Shown: positions 1 to 10,035 of the stretch, one piece after another
Position numbering within the stretch: position 1 is the first letter of the stretch
Layout: every line of letters begins with the position of its first letter
Source of the DNA: Paramoeba atlantica
Lineage: Eukaryota > Discosea
Assembly: GCA_977017575.1 (NCBI GenBank)
Contig: CDRNVI010000003.1
Location: 124,001-188,000 of the forward strand
Direction of reading: 5' to 3'
DNA length: 64,000 nucleotides
Position numbers and translations under genes: made by a program
Notes under the pieces: generated by a model
What the model was told of the DNA's origin: nothing
Database searches by the model: none
What the model saw: only the letters and a program-made list of their open reading frames with translations

Positions 1-422
1 GTCGGGGGGCACTGGGAGAGGTTGGAGGTCCAGAGCGAGGAGAAGGGGAGGCTGAGGAGAACAGAGCCGGGGAGGATGGGGGGAGAAAAGGAGGAGGAGC
101 ATAAAGAGGATGAGGATGGAGAAGAAAAGGAGGAGCTCGAAGTGGAGGAAAAAGAAGAAGGGTGCGTTCCACTTTTTTGTATTTTCGGATACAACAGGAA
201 GGTATGGGGGTCGATGGTGAGTCCAGGGTGAAGGGTGAGATGGTAGTGTTCAGAGAGTACGGCGGGGAGGGTGGTTTGACTGTGGTGTTGGACTTTACGT
301 TGCCAGCGGGTGTGGAGATGAGGGGGAAGGGAGAGAGAGGAGGAGGGGGGCGGGGAAGAAGGGGGAGCAGTGTAGGGTTGGGGCTTTGATATTCTTCGTG
401 TGGGGGAGTGAGGGATTCGCAT
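1..422 (-). CDS. Possible partial gene running off the left edge
   Basis: An open frame starts at an ATG at 422 and continues without a stop to the left edge, about 140 codons. The predicted protein is rich in Ser and Pro, but a middle part (residues about 35-80) has ordinary composition with Arg, Trp, Gln, His, Tyr and Lys. I do not recognise the family. Supporting points are its strand, its place just downstream of UTP3 in the one-strand array, and a long pyrimidine tract on the minus strand at about 430-480. Against it, another ATG at 426 opens a different frame ending at 295, and the whole stretch is pyrimidine-rich, so part could be untranslated leader. Confidence 0.33.
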   Translation of the reverse strand, partial: MRIPHSPTRRISKPQPYTAPPSSPPPSSSLSLPPHLHTRWQRKVQHHSQTTLPAVLSEHYHLTLHPGLTIDPHTFLLYPKIQKSGTHPSSFSSTSSSSFSSPSSSSLCSSSFSPPILPGSVLLSLPFSSLWTSNLSQCPP

Positions 423-650
423 CCATGCAGGAGATCGGGTGAGAAGGGAAGAGGGAAAGAGAGAGAAAGAGATAGTTCGAACGAGTCGTAGGGAAGAAAA
501 GGGATAACAAAGTAAAGCTGTGGAGTTAAAAATTTGTCTAGATCTTGGAATAAGTATTTGATATAAAAATCGTGTTTCCTAAAAATTTCATTACGAAAAA
601 GAAATAGAAAGTACGAAAAAAGAGCCGAGCATTTCAATTTTCTTAAAAGA

Positions 651-1526
651 TTATGAAAGTGCGCGGCTTCGCAAAATATGCGATCGAATATTCCGAACTC
701 CATCAAATCGGTCTGCACTTTGTGGCCGAAAGGATTTTGAAACGCTTCGTACTTTACGAAGACCACGGCGATATTTTCTACGCTGGTTCACACGAGGGTT
801 CTTCCTATCTTTGGGTCGAGCACGAGTAAGACCCCTATTTTTTACAATTTCCTGCGGCGCACTTGTACGCGGTGCGACCTCCGAACTTCCTTTATTCGTC
901 GCTGCAAGTTCAGGACCTGAATCCAAAGATGATTTCTCTTCCTTAAGCTTTCGTTTTTTTCGCAGAAGAGCCTTGTTCTCCTTTTCTATTATGGATGAAG
1001 GCACAGAAATATCTCTCACTCGTTGAAGCAGTTCGTGTACGTTGTGTAAAACAGGATGCGATTCGTAGTCCTCATCTTCGACGCATAAATTTAGCAAAAA
1101 TAATGCATACATACAAAACTTTAGACGAATCACTGTGTCTTCAATTTCTTTTTTGGTTGTGGGAACAACTAAGAATTCTAATTGCTTGTGTATTTCACGG
1201 CTCAAAGCAAGCATCTCATCAGGAAGTTGCTTTGCATCAAGCTTTGAAGTCTCACTGCTAAGTATTTTAGCCGCATTTAGCGGACTAGCCAGTGCTGCTT
1301 CTATTTCACTACTTGGGTTCCTATTTTGTACGTTATTCGGCAGAGGAACTTCATCGGAGTTTGTCAAATATTGAAAATCTTCTTCACGCAAATTCCGTTG
1401 CAAAACCCGTAAGGTTTCCTTTGCAAGTTCTTCTTCTTGGGCCTCGTAACCTTGTAACCCGTCATCCACATCTTGACCTTCCTCTTTGTAGGCATACTGC
1501 AATGGAACGGATGTGTCTTCCGGCAT
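651..1526 (-). CDS. UTP3: Sas10/Utp3 small-subunit processome protein
   Basis: The 291-aa protein has the two parts of the Sas10/Utp3 family. A helical Sas10/Utp3/C1D domain lies at about residues 95-175. The very basic C-terminal Sas10 domain lies at about 230-291, with the run NRGLTRARPKDRKNPRVNQR followed by R-K-Y-R-R-G and the closing pattern of a GVRNIRSHI-like segment. Proteins of this family act in the nucleolar U3 snoRNP/SSU processome that matures 18S rRNA. At 291 aa it is much shorter than yeast or human Sas10, so the acidic middle part is reduced. The start is a clear ATG at 1526. The other ribosome-assembly gene here is PWP1 at 46.6 kb. The family call is firm because the C-terminal domain is diagnostic; neuroguidin and C1D lack it. 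Confidence 0.85.
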   Translation of the reverse strand: MPEDTSVPLQYAYKEEGQDVDDGLQGYEAQEEELAKETLRVLQRNLREEDFQYLTNSDEVPLPNNVQNRNPSSEIEAALASPLNAAKILSSETSKLDAKQLPDEMLALSREIHKQLEFLVVPTTKKEIEDTVIRLKFCMYALFLLNLCVEDEDYESHPVLHNVHELLQRVRDISVPSSIIEKENKALLRKKRKLKEEKSSLDSGPELAATNKGSSEVAPRTSAPQEIVKNRGLTRARPKDRKNPRVNQRRKYRRGLRKVRSVSKSFRPQSADRFDGVRNIRSHILRSRALS

Positions 1527-1688
1527 TTTAATAGTTTATTTCAAAATAAAGAAGATTTTTCCGGTACTCTTTTACTATATTTAGCATACTCTTTACTATA
1601 CTACTTTATTTCGTTTACTATACCATTTCTTACACACACCAAATCCTAGGGGAAATGAAGTAATTAATTGAAAAGTTTACAATGAGAT

Positions 1689-4157
1689 TCAAGTTTCCCA
1701 GTAGGGTTTCACATGAAATAAAGCATCAAAAGAGGATAGAACTCTGTCTTTTTCATTTTCTAATTCGAGGATATTGTTGGAAAAAGGATTCAAAACTTCT
1801 TGAGCAAATTTTCTGTAGCCAGAAAGATCTTGACGCAAGGCCCTGCGGCCCGCCTCAGAGGTGCGAACGTTCAAAACGTGAAGAGTTAGCCCCTTGTAAA
1901 GCCCTTCCAACAGGAATAGACAATAGCAGAGGGACATGGATTGAAAATGATTGGGAAACTGAGATACTTCCTTACGTAGCCAAGAACAAACGTAATTGCA
2001 CGCTGCCGTACATGTGGGAAGAATTGTCTTTCCCTCAAAATCTTTCTTGCCCTGTTGCTTTACTAAGTGATGTAAGGCTTGCGTAACGCAGGCATGTGCA
2101 AAAAGTTTTGTTACGGAATTAATATCTTCGTTTAGTCTTTGAAGCGTCTTTTTCCAAAGCTTCATCCATGAGGGTTGCGCATCTTCCGGCTCATGCTTAC
2201 AGTTATTATCAACAAAGAAGGACTCTAAATTTCGTGAGACAATTCTCAGAGAGTCCACCCAAGAAGCAAATAGAGTTTGAGCCTCATGCACATGAAAACT
2301 ACACTCTTCAATTTCTGTTACTGGTGTGGCGGATGACGTAGAGACCTTCCAAGAAGAAAAAAGTCCTGCGCCACCCGCATTCGTTCCTTTATGTACCATT
2401 TCTAACAAGGAAGTGACTCTCTTTTCCGAGTTAATTTTCAACTTTTGGAATTTGTGCGTAACTATTTCGGATATGGAGCTTACGATATGACAAAGTGACT
2501 CACTGAGACTCTTTGAGACATACTCAGCTAGGAGGAGAACTCGAAGACGTAGGATTGACTTCGCTGCATCATTTAGATAGGCTGCAATTTTTGTAGAAAA
2601 CTGTTCCGCATCACCTTCACTTTCTAGCATGTCTCCTATGTGAAACTGTAAGGCATTATTTAGGAAAAGGAACTCAGAGCTTTCGCAGGAATAAGCCATC
2701 TGAAACTGATGTATTGTCGAGCGAAAAGGTTGAAGAAAATCTTCACCATCAATGAAAACTAAGTTAACGAATGCGCCATAACATGTGGCTTCATGCAATA
2801 CAGATTCCAAAGTCAAAAAATAGAGATCTAATTGCCCTTTTTCGCTCAAATGATTTCCAGTCGCGTTGGTAGCTTCCGTCTGAATAGACGTTTTATTTTT
2901 GCTATCTCTCTGCATGATCTGTGTGTGGTTCATTATCCTGCTCAAGTCTCTTATTACAATTGATTCGTGAAAACGAGAAGTCCATTTTCCGAGTGCATCT
3001 TCTTGCCTTGAAAATATTTTAGGCAGTATTAGTCTCTCTCGGTAAACGACAGCTGCATAAGTGTGGAATAACGATTTGATAAAGTCTACAATAGGTTTGT
3101 TATCACTCGAGTCTTTCATATAAGCAGATGCGCGATTGCAGAAGTCATCAAAAGAAGTTTCAATCCACTCTAAGGAAGCAAAACTGGAAGAAAAGTAAAG
3201 ATCCAACAGCTGTGTATGCCATACATCTTCGTTTTCAATCATAGAATCGTATACATGCGACAAGGAAGCTGCTTCACTTACCAGGTTGGAAAAGGGAAAC
3301 ATACACCCTAAAGTATCAGAAAGAAGACTAGAGCTCGGCCAGTCTTGCTGGCCCGCAAGATTAGAAAGAGTGCCCAAAATGACTTCGATGTGTTGACGTT
3401 TTTCAAGTTGACCGATGAAGGTTGAAAAATCGTCCACGAGATGCTCCTTCCACCAGAGAATTAAGAGAGAAATGTTTCTCATTCCTACGAGTACGGAAGG
3501 AGATTTCTGTAGCGTGAAATCTTCAAGCGTACGTAAAAGTGTCGTTAAGGAACATACTTGTTGCACAGTGGTTGTAGCGTAGGGGACTTTAAAAAAAGGC
3601 GTGAACAAAGAATAGAGCATATAAATATTTTCAGGAAGTTCTATCTGCTCAGATGTCCACAAAGTGTGTGCTTCGCCCTCAGCCGGCAGATATAAAAGAG
3701 ACTGCAGAGAAGCATTTCTTTGTTCTGTAAGAAAACATGAGATACCTTCTAAGTTTTCTTGGAAAGCCGCAGAATCTTTAGCAGACAGAAAGTTAAAATA
3801 CTGACACAAACTTAGAATTTGATTAGCACGCTTCTGAGGGTCGCATGCGTGTTGGACTCCACTGCGATGAGAAGCGTTGAAGTTCGTTTCATTATTTTGC
3901 GACTTCAGCAGTTTATCCAACCTTCGAGAAGTTTCCTGTACTAGCTGCGAATTCTCGATTCTTTGTTGTACTAATTCCTTTTCTGATACGACAATTTCTT
4001 CCCGTAGAGAAAACAGCACTTTTCTACTTTTTTCTATTTTGTTCGATAACTTTTGTTTTGCATCAGTTAGAAAGCCTAGCTGCTGCTCCATACTCATGGA
4101 GGTTATATCGATATCATCGCTGTATAGCAGTGTATCCATATCTCTCTTCGGGATCAT
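1689..4157 (-). CDS. SEC10: Exocyst subunit Sec10-like vesicle tether
   Basis: The 822-aa protein is mostly helical, with an N-terminal coiled coil (about residues 25-90) followed by a QKRANQILSLCQYFNFL segment that resembles the Sec10 region 'QRA..A..L..YFN'. Near the C-terminus a CTAACNYVCSWLRKEV segment and then a GYRKFAQEV segment follow the order and spacing of the Sec10 C-terminal core (C-T-x-x-C-x-Y-V, later YRKCAKD). Sec10 is a rod-shaped CATCHR-fold subunit of the octameric exocyst, which tethers secretory vesicles to the plasma membrane. The length fits the family. It shares no obvious sequence with the second tether candidate at 10.0 kb. Alternatives are other CATCHR subunits. I rate Sec10 as likely from motif order recalled, not from an alignment. 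Confidence 0.6.
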   Translation of the reverse strand: MIPKRDMDTLLYSDDIDITSMSMEQQLGFLTDAKQKLSNKIEKSRKVLFSLREEIVVSEKELVQQRIENSQLVQETSRRLDKLLKSQNNETNFNASHRSGVQHACDPQKRANQILSLCQYFNFLSAKDSAAFQENLEGISCFLTEQRNASLQSLLYLPAEGEAHTLWTSEQIELPENIYMLYSLFTPFFKVPYATTTVQQVCSLTTLLRTLEDFTLQKSPSVLVGMRNISLLILWWKEHLVDDFSTFIGQLEKRQHIEVILGTLSNLAGQQDWPSSSLLSDTLGCMFPFSNLVSEAASLSHVYDSMIENEDVWHTQLLDLYFSSSFASLEWIETSFDDFCNRASAYMKDSSDNKPIVDFIKSLFHTYAAVVYRERLILPKIFSRQEDALGKWTSRFHESIVIRDLSRIMNHTQIMQRDSKNKTSIQTEATNATGNHLSEKGQLDLYFLTLESVLHEATCYGAFVNLVFIDGEDFLQPFRSTIHQFQMAYSCESSEFLFLNNALQFHIGDMLESEGDAEQFSTKIAAYLNDAAKSILRLRVLLLAEYVSKSLSESLCHIVSSISEIVTHKFQKLKINSEKRVTSLLEMVHKGTNAGGAGLFSSWKVSTSSATPVTEIEECSFHVHEAQTLFASWVDSLRIVSRNLESFFVDNNCKHEPEDAQPSWMKLWKKTLQRLNEDINSVTKLFAHACVTQALHHLVKQQGKKDFEGKTILPTCTAACNYVCSWLRKEVSQFPNHFQSMSLCYCLFLLEGLYKGLTLHVLNVRTSEAGRRALRQDLSGYRKFAQEVLNPFSNNILELENEKDRVLSSFDALFHVKPYWET

Positions 4158-4574
4158 AGAAATTATGTGTCGTCAAAACACGTTTTGAAATCGACTTTTT
4201 TGCTTTCAAAAACTGCTAGATATTAAAAGACTGTTCGGATAAATATTCCTAGAAAATAATGGTTATAATGCGATGTATCAAAGAGTGTTAACCATGACAT
4301 TACATCTGTAGTCAGTGTTCGTAATGCATAATGGTCCTTTTGGGGAATGCATAAGATTTTGCTAAAAATATCTCACGAAAAGTATTGATAAAAAGATAAT
4401 CGGCACACTCCAAGAATGATCCGATATACGTTGTAAATTGGTCTCGCGAAAAGCTGTCGTAAGAATAGGAAGCAGTAGGAAAAGTTGTGATCTGTATACA
4501 GTACAAGGTAAAAAAGCACGCAGCCTAAAAAGTTTAGATCTGGTTTGTTGAAAGCTACGCGCATTAGGGAAAAA
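4158..4574. other. Intergenic, 417 bp
   Basis: AT-rich spacer between the bromodomain gene and the Sec10-like gene. Only short chance frames are present; I see no repeat or RNA gene. Confidence 0.6.
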
Positions 4575-5864
4575 TCAAATTGGAAGAGAACGTGCCAGTT
4601 CACGGGCCGCCGATGTGTACGAACTGTTACTAGTATTAAATAATTCCGAATTTTCTGCAATTTGATTCAAATCTTCCAAAATTTGCAATCGTGTTAGATA
4701 TTTCCCCGCATAAACTTTACATCGCATTGTGTACAAATCCATCGGGTTGCGAACAGTTTGAATATATCGCGGACTGAAGGCAAGTGGAGGATAAGAAAAC
4801 GCAGCATCCAGATTCGATGGGCTCTGTTGAAGAGTTTCCAAAGATGATAAAAGGTGTCGTCGAAAATCGACGCTTAACATTTCATCGCTCGTATCCTCAT
4901 TTCGCATTTCAGTAACATGGTAGCGATACTTTGCGTGGTACTTCAAAGAACCCAAGACATAGAATCGTAATGTTTCACGTTGTCTAGGGTCAAAAAAAGG
5001 ATCCAAAAAGCAGTCACGAAGAACAGCCTCCATATCACAGTGAAAAGTGAACAAGTCCCGGTAGGAACCCATGCGAAGTCGATTTTCAATGCCTTCAAAA
5101 CGTAATTTTGGATTTTCTAGCGATTTTAAAATATCTAAAAGATTGAGAGAATTCGTATCGGTGGATTCCATATTCGATACTTCCGTACGAGTAGGGATCC
5201 AAAGAGACAGATATTCCTGCCATAAATGTCCTTGCAGCTGCCATGCAAAGACTTGATTGTCAAATGATTCGGGTGAAGAGTTTTCATACCGCAGAAATTT
5301 GATACCGTGATGACTTGCAATTTCAAGATACCTTTTCTCTAATTGCATGGCACACCTCGCGAGTTCGTGATCGGGACCATATGCCCAAATCATGTTTGAA
5401 GTGAGATCAAAAAGATCTACTTCAAAGGCTTTCTGCGTGCAATAAATGTCCCCTGCCAGACGTGCATGAATGGTAGCAAAATCAATTGGAAACGGTACAG
5501 ACCGTTTGTACTTCAGATCTTCAACAGGAAGTAGGAAGATCTCATAGGCCTTCTTCGAAGATGACACAGACAGCTCAGCATCGGCTATTTCGTATAAAAT
5601 AGATAGCAGCTTGTGACGTAGTTCTAAACTAAGAGACTTGCGCGAGTCATGCTGCGTGATCTCTTCTTGAAACGTTAGATAATTAGAATTCGCGTCCGAA
5701 AGTAAAATTGAGTTCTCCGCGGTGTGAAAGTCTTCGTTAGACAGTTTGAAATGCTCCTTAGCATTGAGCACATAATTTCTATGTCGCGTGGGCCCAGTAT
5801 TTACGAAGTTGGATTTGGGAGACAGTACTGAACTATTCTCATGTTTCGTGGTTTCCGTAGTCAT
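4575..5864 (-). CDS. Bromodomain protein with two to three tandem bromodomain units
   Basis: The 429-aa protein carries a canonical C-terminal bromodomain at about residues 335-427, with P-x-YIQTVRNPMDLYTMRCKV, the GKY turn and the acetyl-lysine-binding asparagine at about 410 (ELFNTSNSSY). A first unit at about 85-185 has the PFPIDFATIHARL version of the ZA loop but reads AYG where the binding asparagine (YN) is expected. A middle segment at about 240-312 (IENRLRMGSYRDLFTFHCDM) looks like the helical half of another bromodomain. Bromodomain factors read acetylated histones; in kinetoplastids the tandem-bromodomain factor BDF5 marks transcription start regions, and this may be its counterpart. 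Only the last unit keeps an obvious ligand residue. No MRG domain could be recognised, so orthology to BDF5 is unproven. Confidence 0.75.
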   Translation of the reverse strand: MTTETTKHENSSVLSPKSNFVNTGPTRHRNYVLNAKEHFKLSNEDFHTAENSILLSDANSNYLTFQEEITQHDSRKSLSLELRHKLLSILYEIADAELSVSSSKKAYEIFLLPVEDLKYKRSVPFPIDFATIHARLAGDIYCTQKAFEVDLFDLTSNMIWAYGPDHELARCAMQLEKRYLEIASHHGIKFLRYENSSPESFDNQVFAWQLQGHLWQEYLSLWIPTRTEVSNMESTDTNSLNLLDILKSLENPKLRFEGIENRLRMGSYRDLFTFHCDMEAVLRDCFLDPFFDPRQRETLRFYVLGSLKYHAKYRYHVTEMRNEDTSDEMLSVDFRRHLLSSLETLQQSPSNLDAAFSYPPLAFSPRYIQTVRNPMDLYTMRCKVYAGKYLTRLQILEDLNQIAENSELFNTSNSSYTSAARELARSLPI

Positions 5865-6078
5865 GGAATAAAAATAGAACTCTGAGCAACTATGTCCTGA
5901 GAAAAAACCAAGAAAGAAATCTACTGTGCCACAACCCCTAAATTACCACTGTCCCCCTACATGTAAATTTAATTGTTTGCTTTAGTCAAAGAGATTGTGA
6001 TAACACCTTGCACCCCTCGTTAAGTTGTTGTTTTTTTCAAAAATATTTCAATAACTCGAGTTTCCGTCTAGTCATAAT

Positions 6079-6984
6079 TTACATTGATACCTTCGCAGGA
6101 TGCGGCATAGGAGTGTATCTTTGGAACGAATTTCCTTGAAGGTTGATCAAGATTAAATTTTCGGAAAGTTTGGATAAATCTAAATATCCTGTCAGTTTGT
6201 TGTTTTGTAGCAAAATATATGCGAGCGACTCGGGAAGGGAACTTACGTCAATAGTGCCGGAAAATAAATTATTGGCAAGATAGAGAGTGAAAAGTGACTT
6301 GGGTAAGTGTGTTAAGTCAATGTTTTCTGTAAATAAATTACCAGAACCATACAACTCTGACAGGAAGTGCGGAAGACGAGTGAGCGAGAGAGGACCTGAA
6401 AACTGATTTTCTTCAATTTGGAATCGTACCAAACACGGTGGAAGAACATCTGTATCAATTGGACCCATAAAAAAATTTCGGCAAATAGCAAATCGCTTCA
6501 AGTCAGTGGGCAACGCAGATGTGTCGCACTCTCCAGAAAACTGATTATTATCTAGAACCAAATAACGGAGAATATCGGGAAGTGCCGACCAATCAACTTG
6601 CCCCGAAAGATGCTGTGTATCCCAATAATCACCCAGAACAAGACTTTTAACTGTACGGGGCAGCGCTGACCAGTTCAGTGTGCCGCGAAGACCACAACGT
6701 GACCAGTCGATATGACTTACATGAGTTCCATCCTTGCAGCGTACGCCATTCCACGCACATGCAGATGCATTTGTAGTCCACTTTAAATTGAGCTCTGCTA
6801 CATTTTTTAAGAAATGCACAAGGAGATATTCATCAGGAAGAATAGACCCCCGAACCTTGGAAAGACGTGTGATTGGAAAAGCAGGGTTTTGATCGTTAAA
6901 ATTATTTGGCTCACTCTTAAGCTTACGGCGTTTCTGGGTGGGAGGGCACCCAGAATCACTCAAACAAAAGCGGAAAGTAATCAT
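6079..6984 (-). CDS. Leucine-rich repeat protein, capped, with N-terminal basic motif
   Basis: This 301-aa protein belongs to the 11-member LRR family of this window. Family architecture: a variable N-terminus, a KVRG-x-LPxEYxL segment, a cap with W and ACxWxGVxC, then repeats of 20-23 residues of the form LPxxLxxLxLxxNxFSGxxDL. The cap resembles LRRNT_2 of plant receptor-like proteins. Here the N-terminus contains PPTQKRRKLK, an NLS-like cluster, the cap reads ACAWNGVRC, and about nine repeats follow; there is no C-terminal cap. I chose the ATG at 6984 because the longer frame begins with GTG. Function is unknown; LRR folds bind proteins or other ligands. It lies directly downstream of the 754-aa family member, suggesting tandem duplication. 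Confidence 0.8.
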   Translation of the reverse strand: MITFRFCLSDSGCPPTQKRRKLKSEPNNFNDQNPAFPITRLSKVRGSILPDEYLLVHFLKNVAELNLKWTTNASACAWNGVRCKDGTHVSHIDWSRCGLRGTLNWSALPRTVKSLVLGDYWDTQHLSGQVDWSALPDILRYLVLDNNQFSGECDTSALPTDLKRFAICRNFFMGPIDTDVLPPCLVRFQIEENQFSGPLSLTRLPHFLSELYGSGNLFTENIDLTHLPKSLFTLYLANNLFSGTIDVSSLPESLAYILLQNNKLTGYLDLSKLSENLILINLQGNSFQRYTPMPHPAKVSM

Positions 6985-7362
6985 AACTAACAATTTTTCA
7001 AATTTAAAAAGAGCTCTCGTAAAAATACTCACTTAAATGAGAACATTTAACTATCCCCCTTTTTAATAGAGCAATTTTTTCTGGGACAAAGATTTTTTTC
7101 TGGGGAGGGCCAAATTGTTGGTCGAAATTGTTTGAAAGCAGTTTTCATACGCACAAAAAATTTGATAATTTTACAAAAAATTGCCTCACAAATAAGGGTC
7201 TGCATGATAATTTTTCGATTCGAAAGAATCCTATTTTTTCATACGTCAGAAAAATGGTACAAAAAGTCCTTCTCGTCAAGTGCCCTACTGAGGCTGAATT
7301 TCGATCAAACTAAAATTGCTTCATTTGGAGTAACGCATTCTCCAAAATTGTTTCCACGAAGA

Positions 7363-9627
7363 TCAATTTTCTGAATTGGGAATCATCGGGAAGTGAGGCA
7401 TATGCGAAAGCTTGTTGTTACTTAACGACAAAATCTCCAACTTAGAAGATAAAGGAAGGAGCTTCGGAACACAGGAAATTTTATTATCATTAAGTTCAAT
7501 TATTTCAATATCACGGGGAAATGCCTCCCAGTTCAAAATTTGATTGAAATTGTTATGATCTGCAGTCAGTCGCTTTAATGTTCTTGGGAGAGTTGAAAAG
7601 TCAATATTTCCAGAAAATGAATTGCACGAAAGAGTCAGGTTACATAATGACAAAGAATGATTTGATATATGAATAACCCCGTGGAAATTATTGTTTGCCA
7701 GATCCAAGCTTTTAAGACGTGTTGGAAGCTTCGTTAAAGTCACTGAACCTGTAAAGCTGTTGTTTTGAAGTAAGAGCTCTTCTAAACGACTGCCGTACGA
7801 AATTTTGTCAAAAACTACTTCACCTACCAATTGATTACAGCTGAGATTTAAGTTTTCAAGAGAAATCGGAAGTTTAGAAAACGAAACAGTTCCTTCAAAC
7901 TGGTTAAGATGAAGATTCAGAAATACTACCCCAGGCGGTAGATGATCTAGGTCTAGTGGGCCCGAAAACAAGTTATCGTTTAAATGAATATACTGTATAC
8001 TACTTGGGAGTTGTACAAGAGAAATAGATCCGCGAAAGGCATTCGTGGCTAGTGAAAGATAATAAATACTACTCGGTAGAGATGCCAAATTAACGGTGCC
8101 GTGAAATTTATTCCTACTAAGTCGAAGTCTGCGTAGCGTAGAGGGCAAACGTGTAAAATCGAGCTCTCCAGTAAAAGTGTTGTTGGATAGATCCAATATC
8201 TCCAAATTTATAAAGTTAGATTTAGAATATAGCAAATCAAATTGGAAATCACCAATCAAGTTGTTATCGTTCAAATGTATTGCCTTGATCGTGTTCGGCA
8301 TTTGAGAAAGGTCGATTGAAGAATGAAAACAATTTTGGCGAAGGTCCACAATTTCCATGCCATAAGGCAAGTGCAACAAGAACAATTCTCCAGAGAAACG
8401 ATTATCGGACAAATTTATGATGACAAGAGACTGTGGCAACATGGTAAGATCGACGTCTCCGCTGTAGGAATTATCATTGAGGTAAAGGTATAGCAAAGCA
8501 TTAGGAAGTATCGTTAGATCCCAAGTTCCAGAAAACGTGTTGTAATCAAGTGCAATTTCAAGTAAAGCAGATTGTGGGTCAATATACCCGACCATTTCAG
8601 AAAGCGTGTTATTGGAAAGCCGCAAAATTTCCAAATTTTCGTGATTGTGCGGCAAGTCCATGGAACCAGAAAAAGAATTTGTCGACACATCAATGGATTT
8701 TAAAGCAGGCGGAAATTTACCAAACCGCAAAGAACCAGACAATGAATTGTCTGGGAGCGATAAGTGTTCTAGTTCCACTGGAAGATTCGTTAGGCTAATA
8801 TTTCCACTAAAGAAATTATTCCCGACGTCAAAACCACGTAAAGTGGGAGGAAGCGTGTTAATCTCAATGTTTCCAGAAAATCTATTGTGGGGTACACTAA
8901 AGACACTGAGACCAGGAGGGAGATGGGAAAAATCAGCAGTACCTTCAAACATATTGTTTCCCGCTGTAATGCGGATCAAACCGGAAGGAAGTACACCTAA
9001 TGGGACCCCACCACTGAAGAAGTTGTTGTGAATAGCTAAGGCTTGAAGTATAGAAGGCAACGCTTCAAAATTAAGCGTTCCATTAAAACGGTTGTTGTGA
9101 AGTAAAAGATTTTCGAGATGAGACCAAGTAGGAGAGAAGGAAACAACCCCATTAAAATTGTTGGAGGCCAAGTTTATCAAGCGTATGTTAGAAGAAAGCG
9201 CGTGAAGTTCAACGTGACCACTAAAAATATTATTTAGCACGTCTAAGCTTTTTAGCGAGAAAGGCATGTTGTCGAGAGTAAGAGTGCCTGACAAGCGGTT
9301 GTCGCTTAAATCAAGCACCTCTAGTTGAATGGGAAGATACTCTGTTTGAAGTGTCCCACTTAATCCGTGCCCAGACCAATTGATAACAACGACTTTTCCA
9401 TCATCACCACAAGTAACTCCTTCCCATTCAGAAACCGCACTATGCGTACTCCAGGAGGTGTGACGCAGAGTTACGTTCTTAAGAAACCGATCAAGATCGT
9501 ATTCTTCCGGAAGTACGTGACCTGCGATGCGTCCATGTGGAGATGTGAATTGACTTGGATTGGTTGTGACTCTACGCCGCTTAGATGGAGGGGTAATTCC
9601 TTCATCGAAAAAACCAAAAGACCACAT
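7363..9627 (-). CDS. Very long leucine-rich repeat protein (about 29 repeats)
   Basis: At 754 aa this is by far the largest family member. After an N-terminus with PPSKRRRVTTN comes an LPEEYDLDRFLKNV segment, a cap with EWEGVTC, then an uninterrupted array of roughly 29 repeats of 20-23 residues from about residue 85 to the end. The first cap cysteine seen in sister proteins is replaced (AVSEW rather than ACxW), so the cap disulfide should be absent. Most repeats contain FSG, FTG or FxG after the conserved Asn. No transmembrane helix or kinase follows, unlike plant LRR receptors. The array is intact and in frame, so the gene is probably expressed. The start ATG at 9627 is unambiguous. Function is unknown. 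Confidence 0.82.
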   Translation of the reverse strand: MWSFGFFDEGITPPSKRRRVTTNPSQFTSPHGRIAGHVLPEEYDLDRFLKNVTLRHTSWSTHSAVSEWEGVTCGDDGKVVVINWSGHGLSGTLQTEYLPIQLEVLDLSDNRLSGTLTLDNMPFSLKSLDVLNNIFSGHVELHALSSNIRLINLASNNFNGVVSFSPTWSHLENLLLHNNRFNGTLNFEALPSILQALAIHNNFFSGGVPLGVLPSGLIRITAGNNMFEGTADFSHLPPGLSVFSVPHNRFSGNIEINTLPPTLRGFDVGNNFFSGNISLTNLPVELEHLSLPDNSLSGSLRFGKFPPALKSIDVSTNSFSGSMDLPHNHENLEILRLSNNTLSEMVGYIDPQSALLEIALDYNTFSGTWDLTILPNALLYLYLNDNSYSGDVDLTMLPQSLVIINLSDNRFSGELFLLHLPYGMEIVDLRQNCFHSSIDLSQMPNTIKAIHLNDNNLIGDFQFDLLYSKSNFINLEILDLSNNTFTGELDFTRLPSTLRRLRLSRNKFHGTVNLASLPSSIYYLSLATNAFRGSISLVQLPSSIQYIHLNDNLFSGPLDLDHLPPGVVFLNLHLNQFEGTVSFSKLPISLENLNLSCNQLVGEVVFDKISYGSRLEELLLQNNSFTGSVTLTKLPTRLKSLDLANNNFHGVIHISNHSLSLCNLTLSCNSFSGNIDFSTLPRTLKRLTADHNNFNQILNWEAFPRDIEIIELNDNKISCVPKLLPLSSKLEILSLSNNKLSHMPHFPMIPNSEN

Positions 9628-10035
9628 AGGAAAAGTATGCGATTAAAAGTGTGCGATTTAAAGACAAGTGGGTTCTAGTACTTATTTTTCAGATACTTTT
9701 GCAGTCGAAATAACCGGATTTGCACAATTCATTTTCTAGATTTTTTACGCATTTGTTTTTGTCAATCTTGAAGGATTACGGTTTCCGAGACCTTTTAGTA
9801 GCTTGTCCAACATGGACAATTGCTTCTGTAGCCTTGATGGCAATAATTTTGCGTGAACATGTTGCTTCAAACAGAATAATCTCGCTTACAGACATTAGTT
9901 AATACAGTAGATATTACTTTCACAATTCTAGTATCCTCGGATGGTTCATTTGACAAGTAAATTAGATTTCGACAAGAAAAAGGCTGCAAGATGATGCTAC
10001 TGTACAATATCTAATATTGTATCTAGACGAAGACA
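9628..10035. other. Intergenic, 408 bp
   Basis: AT-rich gap between the COG3-like gene and the long LRR gene. I see no gene, RNA or clear repeat in it. Confidence 0.6.
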
